Source of the DNA: Trema orientale
Taxonomy: Eukaryota > Streptophyta > Magnoliopsida > Rosales > Cannabaceae
NCBI GenBank assembly: GCA_002914845.1
Contig: JXTC01000012.1
Location: 792,774 to 856,773, forward strand
Direction of reading: 5' to 3'
Length of the DNA: 64,000 nucleotides
The position numbers and the translations under genes were made by a program. The notes beneath the pieces were generated by a model, which saw nothing but the letters and a program-made list of their open reading frames with translations, was not told the DNA's origin and did no database searches. Positions 49,392 to 57,666 of the stretch are shown here, in pieces (position 1 is the stretch's first letter; every line of letters begins with the position of its first letter).

Positions 49392-50084
49392 ATGGATAAA
49401 AGTTGGATGAAAAAGAGTAGATTGTCAAAAGAGTATAAAGATGGGATTAGACATTTCTTAAGATATGCCAAAGAAAATGGTGTAAATCCTAATATGACTC
49501 CATGTCCATGTGTTAAGTATGGTAACATTAATTATATGAGAGATGTGGATGTAAGTGGACATTTATTTTTTAATGGAATAGATACATCTTATACGAGATG
49601 GATACGGCATGGAGAACCCGCACGTGAAGAAAATTTCCCTAACAAAAGAGGTCGAAAGGAATATATTTCCAAGGAATACAAAGATCATCCGGTAGATATG
49701 GTTAATGATGTTGAAGAAAACGTTGCTAATCATCCGGATGAATTCATGAAATTAGTAAAGGATGCAGAGAAAGATCTCTATCCTGGTTCAAAAATCACGA
49801 AATTGTCATTTCTGGTTAGGATTTACAATTTAAAAGCTCGTAATGTTTGGAGCGATGGTTGATTTTCTCAATTGCTTTCATTATTAGGAGAAGTATTTCT
49901 AGAAAATAACAACATACCTACTTTTTTGTAAGAGGCGAATAAAACATTATGCTCAATGGACATGAAGCATGAAAAGATACATCGTTGTCCAAATAATTGT
50001 ATATTGTACCATAAGAAGTTTGTAAATGCAAGTAGTTGTCCTGTGCTCATTCTCAAAAAGAATGAAAAAACAAATTTTTAATAG
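49392..50084 (+). pseudogene. CACTA transposase (TNP2-like), N-terminal fragment
   Basis: An open frame of 156 codons (49392-49862) starts MDKSWMKKSRLSKEYKDGI and has PCPCVKYGN and YTRWIRHGEP, the transposase-associated domain at the N-terminus of plant TNP2 proteins. It continues DLYPGSKITKLSFLVRIYNL. After a stop at 49862 the same reading goes on with LGEVFLENNNIP and KIHRCPNNCILYHKKF. The catalytic core downstream is missing, so no transposase is made. Start chosen for the conserved MDKSWM. Confidence 0.85.
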
Positions 50085-50139
50085 TTTAAGTACTTGCACA
50101 ATTCAAAATTTAAAGTCTAAAGGGAGACTTTTTCCGAAT

Positions 50140-50948
50140 TCGGTACTAACAGAGTCACTTTATCCTACATTAAGATACGAGTAAACGTAGCGTGACTTTC
50201 TTCCTTCTGCTCCCCTCTGTCCACTGCGTTTCTGCTCCAAGCTTCTTACATTCTTTCTGCTTCAATTTCAAATTCCCAGCCAAACCATACGCCAACTGCC
50301 AACGACCATTCCTGTAAGATTTTTAGTTTTCTTTTCTGGTTTCTGCCTCCTGTTTGGTTGCTTAGAAAATTTTAAGCAAATGAAATTCAACCAAAGAAAA
50401 ATTCTCTCTCTATTTTTTTTTTTTTTTAAAATCCCAGTCTTCTTCTGGTAATGCTTGAATATCTGTATATATCTTTTATGGCATCAAACGAGCTCATAAT
50501 TGTGCTTGCTGGCCCGTATTTCTGAATTCAAGCTTTGCTATATGATTCTTGGTGTTAATATATACACACATTATATATACTCACAGATATATATACATAT
50601 ATGTAGACACAGACCCAATATTTGAATGAGTGCTTCAGTTTCGTTATTGCAATTCCTAACATGGAAAATACTTTCAGGGTTCAGTTGACCACTCCCCTTA
50701 TCAAAATCATGGTGGGGGGTCTCTGTTTTACACATTTGGCCTTTTGGGGTTCGGCTAATTAGAGCCATCTTTTAAACCCATAGAAGATTCCCTGACCTGC
50801 TTGCTTCGATTTCAGTACCTGGGATTAGAAGCTGGGATTGTTGTTGCACACCAAGTGCTCGATAAATGGCTAAATGGCTGTTAGTTAGACAAGTTTAGCT
50901 TGCTTACTTTCCTATCACTCACCCACTGCCTAGTCTTGATTCCTGGAC
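50140..50948 (+). promoter_or_regulatory. Promoter and 5' leader of EMB975, possible leader intron
   Basis: CT-rich DNA precedes a plausible 5' splice site CCTGTAAGAT (donor at 50314) and a 3' site TTTCAG ending at 50815, which would remove about 0.5 kb from the leader. This is inferred from splice consensus only. Confidence 0.4.
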
Positions 50949-52418
50949 ATGGATTGTACGTTCTTGACTGCTGGCTTGCTTCCAACTCCATATGGTAATT
51001 TTGCAAGGAATAGTAGGATGATTTTAGTGGGGTACTCCAAAGCAAGGAGAAAAATGACAAAGAACCTTCGTTATCCAAGGCGTTCTAAGCTTCCTCCGGA
51101 CCTTGGGACAAATCTGTTTTTGAAGAATAAGAAAACTAAAAAGGAACTATATAATCCGGATATGACTGAAGAAGAGGAGGAAGAGGGTGAAGAAAAAGGT
51201 GGAGATGATGGTAATGAGATTGTCTGGGAGTCGGATGAAATTGAGGCTATTACATCACTTTTCCAAGGGAGAATACCTCAAAAGCCTGGGAAGTTGGGCA
51301 GAGAGAGATCGCTCCCACTCCCACTTCCGTACAAGCTTCGACCTCTAGGACTTCCTACACCCAAGAAACGTGTAAAAATGGCTACACCAGCAACAATTAC
51401 TTCTCGTGCTCCTCTATCTAAGCAAGTGTATAAGAGCCCTGGTGTTCTAATTGGCCTAGCTCGAGAGATTAAAAACCTTCCAGCAGAGGAAGATGTGTCC
51501 TTAGTTCTCAACAAATACGCACAGTTTCTCCGAAAGGGGTCTTTGTCGATGACAATCCGGGAATTGGGTCATCTGAATCTTCCTGAAAGAGCTCTGCAGA
51601 CATTCTGTTGGGCTCAGAAACAGCCTCATCTCTTCCCAGACGACCGGACTTTGGTTTCTACAATTGAAGTGCTGGCAAGGAACCATGCGCTGAAAGTGAC
51701 ATTCAACTTGGAAAAGTACGTTGCCTTTGCTAATCGAGGTGTGATTGAGGCGATGGTGAGAGGATTCACTAAAGGAGGTAGCTTGCATCTTGCTTGGAAG
51801 CTTTTATCAATGGCAAAGGATAATAATAGAATGTTAGATGCCAGCGTATATGCTAAAGTAATATTAGAGCTTGCAAAGAACCCTGATAAACATACTCTTG
51901 TGGAGGCCTTACTGGATGAACTCGCAGATAGAGAGGACTTGACTTTAAGCCAGCAGGACTGTACAGCTATAATGAAAGTATGCGTTAGACTTGGGAAATT
52001 CGAAACTGTTGAGAGCCTTTATGAATGGTTTAAACAGTCTGGGCATGACCCAAGTATAGTTATGTATACAACACTTGTACATAGTCGCTATTTAGAGGAA
52101 AAGTATAGGGAGGCATTGGCTGTGGTTTGGGAAATGGAGGATTCAAATTGTCTCTTTGATCTTCCAGCTTACCGTGTGGTGATAAGACTTTTCGTAGCTC
52201 TGAGTGATCTCTCAAGGGCTTCAAGATACTTTTCGAGGCTAAAGGAATCAGGTTTTGCACCTACTTATGACATTTACAAGGACTTGATTAAACTTTATAT
52301 GGTTTCTGGGAGGCTGGCCAAGTGTAAGGATATCTGCAAGGAGGTAGAAATAGCAGGATTCAAGTTGGATAAACAGGTTACTTCTCAACTGTTGCAATTA
52401 GAACATAAAAAACGGTAG
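50949..52418 (+). CDS. EMB975: Pentatricopeptide repeat protein EMB975 (orthologue of At2g01860)
   Basis: Single-exon gene of 489 codons. The start MDCTFLTAGLLPTPYGN matches the Arabidopsis protein's start as I recall it, which decides the ATG. The N-terminal 30-70 residues are basic (KARRKMTKNLRYPRRSKLPP), as in an organelle transit region. An acidic stretch follows (TEEEEEEGEEKG, about 78-90), then the family block SLFQGRIPQKPGK and LPYKLRPLGLPTPKK. Degenerate P-class PPR repeats fill about residues 200-480 (for example SVYAKVILELAKNPDK, PSIVMYTTLVHSRYLEEKYR, PAYRVVIRLFVALSDLSRA, PTYDIYKDLIKLYMVSGR). PPR proteins bind organellar RNA; the Arabidopsis mutant is embryo-lethal. The frame is intact. 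The CACTA remnant lies about 0.9 kb upstream. Confidence 0.9.
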   Translation: MDCTFLTAGLLPTPYGNFARNSRMILVGYSKARRKMTKNLRYPRRSKLPPDLGTNLFLKNKKTKKELYNPDMTEEEEEEGEEKGGDDGNEIVWESDEIEAITSLFQGRIPQKPGKLGRERSLPLPLPYKLRPLGLPTPKKRVKMATPATITSRAPLSKQVYKSPGVLIGLAREIKNLPAEEDVSLVLNKYAQFLRKGSLSMTIRELGHLNLPERALQTFCWAQKQPHLFPDDRTLVSTIEVLARNHALKVTFNLEKYVAFANRGVIEAMVRGFTKGGSLHLAWKLLSMAKDNNRMLDASVYAKVILELAKNPDKHTLVEALLDELADREDLTLSQQDCTAIMKVCVRLGKFETVESLYEWFKQSGHDPSIVMYTTLVHSRYLEEKYREALAVVWEMEDSNCLFDLPAYRVVIRLFVALSDLSRASRYFSRLKESGFAPTYDIYKDLIKLYMVSGRLAKCKDICKEVEIAGFKLDKQVTSQLLQLEHKKR

Positions 52419-53404
52419 AGCTTTCGAAGTACTGATCTGTTTCATTTATGAATTTGAAAATCGATGGGAGTTTTAGACGTCCTATTGTAATTGATACAGT
52501 TTATGATAGCATTTCCCTGTGAAACAAATAGAATTTGGCAAAGCTTATTTGAGAACTAAAGTGTTTATGACCCTTTGAACAACAATATTTCCTTTGGATT
52601 GTGTCAAGAATTCTTCAACATAAATGCCCTGTTGGAGTTTCAAATAACCTCATTGATTTGGAATTACAGCAGCTTAATTTTTGGTACCAAATTTCCATTC
52701 ATATTTAAAGTCCTGAGACGGACTTTTTTTTTTTTTTTTTTTGAGTTAAGAAGAGTAATAGTTTGCGATGTGCATTAAGAACTACTTTTCTGTAGTTCTT
52801 GTACTCAAACTTGGCCAAAAGCTCTATTTTTGAATTTAAAAAAGAACCAAGAAATCCGCAGTTTGGTGAATTGTGAATACTACTTCGGATCTTATGGGGG
52901 CCAATCTCCCTTTGCATATAAAACGGGCTGATAATGATTGTCTTGTGAAAGTTCTGTTTTCCGGGTGTCGGAAGCGTGGGTGGCGGTGGTACTGGTTAAA
53001 TCCTCAAACCTACCGCCAGTATAGGAATCGCCTTGGTGCCTCACGTCCGTTGTAAAAAGACTTCTCTTTGTAAATGGCGTTACAAGAACAACCACTATAG
53101 ATTCTACCACTCAAGAGCACTCACTTGAATTCTTTTTGGTAGAGAGAGAGAGGAGAGAGCGTATTATTTCTGTACCATACTATACTCAGGCTTGTCAATT
53201 AATGAATTAATAGGAGAGAATACGTATCTTTTTTATTCAAATAAGGATCTTTCCTTATCCCTAAAGAATAGGAAAAATATCCCTAATTAATAGAGGCCTA
53301 TAAGATAATCTATTCAAAATATCTTATCTGATACGTAATCTAATCCAATTTGGGCCATGCACCAACTATGGGCGCCCAATAGGAATTTGGGCCAAAAGTC
53401 CAAC
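52419..53404. other. EMB975 3' region and an LTR-like remnant
   Basis: The gene's 3' UTR probably reaches about 52560. From roughly 53050 the minus strand looks like a small LTR: it starts TGTTGGACTTTTGGCCC at 53405 and runs left through AT-rich sequence. The other end and a target duplication could not be fixed, so this may be a solo or partial LTR. Confidence 0.35.
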
Positions 53405-53405
53405 A

Positions 53406-53620
53406 CCGGGAATTCGTGTCCTGATCCTAGCGGTGTATAGTTTTCTTTGATCAGTTGAAGCTTGCCTTTTCCATGAAAGAATTCCTCTTTCTGCATCAAA
53501 TAATAAGCTTGCCTTTTCCATGAAGGAATTCCTCTTTCTGCATCATTAAATTTTCTGGAAATCCAGTCTCTTTCTTTCACTTTTTTCTTCCTCCCTGATT
53601 GTCTGAATTTATGCGCTTAA
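53406..53620 (+). repeat. Copied fragment resembling the CRK 5' leader
   Basis: The words line up in order with 11018-11150. AATTCGTGTCCTGATCCTAG matches AATTCATCTTCTGATCCCAA, TATAGTTTTCTTTGATCAGT matches TATAGTTTAATTTGATCAGT, and GAAATCCAGTCTCT matches GAAATTCAGTCTCT. Then CT-rich DNA and GTCTGAATTTAT match GTCTAAATTTAT. Inside this copy a 47-bp unit (AAGCTTGCCTTTTCCATGAA) is duplicated in tandem (53458 and 53505). No kinase coding sequence follows. Confidence 0.6.
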
Positions 53621-53906
53621 CTGAGCAAAAGAAAATAATAATGGAAGTTGTTATTTTTACTTTCGAGAAAATCAATCTCATTCAATGGATGAAAATCAAT
53701 ACATATGATCTGGATGAGATTTTCTTCATTCTACAATGTTCATTTTCTACTCTAAGGGCGTAAAATTTGTCAAATCATAGAGCCTGAGAAATGAGACAAA
53801 AGAACTATCATCATCAAGACCCTAATTCAACATAATGACAAAACAACTTAATAATTGAGGCTATACAAGCACTCTCAATAAAAGGATACTTATTCAAATA
53901 CAATAA

Positions 53907-54670
53907 CGGGTGGTTCTATTGCCGCGTCTTCTTCTTTTCTCTATCCACCCCCTTCTAAATAGACCTTTTTTACAATTTAAAATTTGAATATTTTTTTAAC
54001 ACACTCCTTTTAAATGTTTCTTATTCTAAAATTGGACATCAATAAAAAAAATTAAAACAATATTTCTTTGCCCACCCCTTTTGAAAATCCCTTAATCCTT
54101 TTTCTTTTTCTTCTTCTTCTTCAACCTTTTGCTTTGATATTCATCCCAATAATCAAGATACTTTGAGAATTGTTTTAAGGGTTCTTAAGAATTGGAGGGA
54201 GGATTAGAGTTCTTGAATCATTTTTAGGGTTCTTGAAATCTAGAGATAGTTAGATGTGTTGAATCATTTTTTTTGGGTTTTTAAGACTTAGAGGACGGAG
54301 ATTCTTGAATCATTCTTAAAGTTTTTGAGAATTAGGAAATGATAATTAGAGTTTGTAAATGTCTTTCAGGATTTTTTGAGAGAGAAATCATTGGAATTTT
54401 GAGTTTATAATATCTTCATCTATCATTATAAAAACTTAATTTTAACTTAAAATATTTAGATTGTTTAAGATTATTTTACATGCTTTGTTTTATCAATTAT
54501 GTTTAAAGGGGTTTGTAAAAAAATAATAATTTAATTAAGAAAGAATATTCTAGTTATTTAATATTATTTATACCCATTTGTGTCATTTTATACGAGGTTA
54601 TTTTTTACTTTTAAAATTTAATAATTGAGAGGTGGGAAGAGAAAAATTAGAGAGGCAATAGATGCATCCT
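53907..54670. mobile_element. Nonautonomous DNA transposon, about 764 bp, with 7-bp target duplication
   Basis: Imperfect terminal inverted repeats of about 43 bp pair CGGGTGGTTCTATTGCC (left) with AGGATGCATCTATTGCC (right, complement). They go on through TTTTCTCTATCCACC versus TTTTCTCTTCCCACC. ACAATAA lies directly outside both ends (53900-53906 and 54671-54677). No coding capacity is seen. The superfamily is uncertain (a 7-8-bp duplication suggests hAT). Confidence 0.65.
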
Positions 54671-55286
54671 ACAATAATTCGCATATTTTAAGAGAAAAAC
54701 ATACATGCATATAGTTCTCCCCCGCCAAGGAACAAACGGGGGACTGGCGAAACAAATTTGTGTCTTCATGTTTCTGCATATTCTTTCATTTATTTGACAG
54801 TCTTTTGTGAAGATTTGTTAATGCTTGAAGGAATTGGGAATTGGTTGTAAAATCAATGGAAGTGGTTATTAGCAAAAGGCCGAGAAAAAACAAGTCACTT
54901 TTAAAATTCCGCTATGAATATGTAAATAGTGCCATAAGTAGGACATAGAAGGACACAGATATTTAGGACAGGGGATCTACATCGCAACTAACAGAAGGAC
55001 TAAACCAGCCCATATTACTCACGAGCAGGGTTAACTTTTATAGAATAACAATAATAATTAATTTCAAAGTTCCTGAAAAAGACCAAAATTCCTCTTCAAA
55101 AGGAGGGGAAAATGGAAAAAAAAAAATGGCGGGAATGAAGCTATTCTCACCTCCTATTATTTACTACATTTTTGTTAAAAAGGTTACAGATTAATAGGCC
55201 TTACAGAAGACTTGTACTTGAAGTCAAAAGTCAAAATTTTAAGATTATAATTTCTAAACAATAAGATGGTTACCACCGTCAATTAA

Positions 55287-55706
55287 AGACTTGTTTTGAT
55301 TCACTTTCGTTTTCTGTTTTTTGTTAATGAAAATTTTTTTTGGAAGTTTGCTTGGCAACCTTATTTTTATTTTTTGATTTTAAAAATTGTCACCAAAAAT
55401 TTCAAAAAAAGTGGTAACAAAAAATTTCTAATATCTTTATTTTTTTTAAACAAATTTCAAAAATAAAAAAACACACAAATATTTATACACAAATGCGTAC
55501 ATACATATATGTATATACGTATACAAATAAAAGTCTATATAACTTTTTTTATCATTATTTGCACTTCATTGTTTTTGGAAACAAATAGTGAAATAAAGTT
55601 TGCCAAATATGTTTCTTGTTTATAAAAATTGAAAATCAAAACAAAATTTTTACTTTTGTTTTCAATTTATTTAAACAAAAAATTGGAAGTGAATCCAAAC
55701 AAGTCC
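55287..55706. mobile_element. Tourist-like MITE (PIF/Harbinger type), 420 bp
   Basis: The inverted termini AGACTTGTTTTGATTCACTT and GGACTTGTTTGGATTCACTT (complement of the right end) are flanked by TAA on both sides (55284-55286 and 55707-55709). A 3-bp TAA duplication and a GG-CTTGTTTGG-like end are typical of Tourist MITEs. The interior is AT-rich and noncoding. Confidence 0.8.
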
Positions 55707-55943
55707 TAAACAGTCACATTTCTCCATAAGAGCACAGAGGGTTTGTCTTTATAGTTTGATTATGAGTCCATGACCTTGAGGTTTTTGAATTGAATTAACA
55801 AAAGTTTAGGCTCATGGAAGCCAAATGCAGGAAGGTTGCCTTCCTGTTTCGATCATTCCGCAATCTCGTCAACTTTGGAAGTAGCTTGTTACAAACAGAA
55901 GTTGGAAAAGCTTTTTCTGCTACGTTGAGAGACAAGTGCTGGC

Positions 55944-56020
55944 TCTTGTACACACCGCCCGTCACAACTCACGACTGAGTGCTCACCATGCCCGAAGTCG
56001 TGATATCACGACAGCAAAAC
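55944..56020 (+). pseudogene. Fragment of plastid-type 16S rRNA gene (nuclear insertion)
   Basis: CTTGTACACACCGCCCGTCA is the near-universal small-subunit rRNA word near the 3' end, and CCATGCCCGAAGTCGT 40 bases on matches the next plastid/bacterial 16S block. The sequence between and after is scrambled by indels, with only a partial match to the CCGCAAGG region. It is an old transferred piece, not a working gene. A mitochondrial source is less likely given the CATGCCCGAAGTCGT word. Confidence 0.65.
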
Positions 56021-56099
56021 CAGCAAGGCCTGATCGTGTGAGGTTTGAGAGGGTGTGCCATATTATTCCCTGCCCAATATTCAGAAATAGCGCTTAAGA

Positions 56100-57660
56100 C
56101 TAGTTTCCTTAGGGCTACCTAAAAAAGATCCACATAAAGGAAAAACTCGTAACAAATTAAATGATACCCAACAAAAGCTACTGTTTCATTTCCTTACAGA
56201 ATAAAAGAATCATAAAAGAAATCAAATTGTGAGTCAAAATAAACCAGACATTAGATATACACCAACATCTTGGATTTTCACTAACATAATAAATCTAAAG
56301 ATTCTGGTAAATAAAAAATTAGACCAACGGTTTACTAAACAGTCTCACGCATTAACATCATTCAAAATATATTATCAACTGAGATGCAGCACAACACAGA
56401 ACAAACAACACCACTGTCTCATATGAAAGACTTATAATGGAAAGCAAGTTTAGAAATCGAACCAAAACTCAAAAAGTCAGAGAAAAACAGGGAAAAGGGG
56501 AGGTAGATGCACCACGCCAGATTTAATCTGGCAAATTCAAATAACAACTTCATCACTTTCCCATTAACATTCATTTTCTTGCCCATTTTGCACAGAGTTT
56601 TGCACATGAAATGCCCTTTAAAAACATGAATTAGTAAGCTCTAATGGTGCCTATGTACAGATCCAAGTAAAACTGAGTTTGATAATTTTATCATGATTTC
56701 ACAAGGCATTATTAGACTTTAAGGGGTTAATTCTTGTGCATGAGATGCCCACATGGCACAACCTTTTTCGTGACATGCTAACACAGATCAGTGAAGTATT
56801 CTCAATAATTAAACAAACATAAATCACATAGGTTGCATCCAAAAAAAAGCACTCAAATTCTCTATCAACGATCTGTCGGTATTATTTTAGCACACAAAGA
56901 AGATAAACCAACAAGACACAGTCATCGTTTGAAATGCAAAATATAGGAAAATAAAAACCAAAATATAGAAAAGGTAACAAATGACAGCCAATTTTCTCGC
57001 TTACCACATGCTAATCTTTCACAAGCGTCGCCAGTGGTCAAAGTGGAGTTAGGAGAGTCATTCAAAGCGTAAGACACATAGGAGAATGTCTAATGAAGTG
57101 AGAAAAACTTCCATACATTATTTATTCCACAAGTTGGAAACATTTTATATGCAAAAGGAAGATACAGCTACGGAAAAGATATGATTGAAAATATTCCAAA
57201 GTGCACAGAAACTAAAAGGAGTGTTAAATAAATAAGATTATACCTTCTGCAACTCCCACACTAAATCCACAGGAGTAGCCATAAATAACAGCTGCAGGAT
57301 TTGGGAAACTCTCGTTTAGCTTAAAAGGCCACCCACCAGGATAATTTTGATTATCCATTCATAAAGTAATAGATTCTTCAATTCCAACCGTTTTCAGAAA
57401 GGTATTCTACGCTCCTCTTGAACTTGACTCATATAGGCTGCCGGAACACTGAAGTTTCAAACTCTGAAAGTAAATGTTATTGACAATCAAACTCTAATCC
57501 ATGAGAAAATGGAGTTGGACTAGAACTGTAGAAAAAGTGCATGGAAGTTGGTCCTGTCTGATGCATTGAGGAGTATGCTTGGGCTGTCATTGACGCTGAT
57601 ATGAGGCCGGTAGGCCACTACTTCTGATGATGTATAATTTTGCAGTATAACTCATCCAGA
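56100..57660. other. Region downstream of EMB2744, 3' UTR and uncertain exon-like frame
   Basis: No full gene is seen. On the minus strand a short frame opens at 57358 (MDNQNYPGGWPFKLNESF) and runs to about 57224. It could be a 3' UTR exon of EMB2744, as a splice-donor-like GAAGGTATAA lies inside it near 57240. Confidence 0.3.
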
Positions 57661-57666
57661 TTATTG

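Larger units (their letters stand above)
47987..50084 (+). mobile_element. Truncated CACTA (En/Spm) transposon
   Basis: The left end AACTACAAAAAATAATGG is the plant CACTA terminus CACTACAAAAAA with its first base changed. Subterminal repeats of the type CCGAGAAAGAGCTATTTTT and CTCGGCAGT occur in both orientations at about 48077-48185. A transposase N-terminus follows at 49392. No matching right terminus (TTTTTTGTAGTG) is found before the next gene, so the 3' part is gone. Confidence 0.8.

Noticed and set aside
53050..53405. Complete solo LTR
   Set aside because: The minus-strand start TGTTGGACTTTTGGCCC is persuasive, but no second terminus or matching 5-bp duplication could be fixed, so it is only noted as LTR-like.
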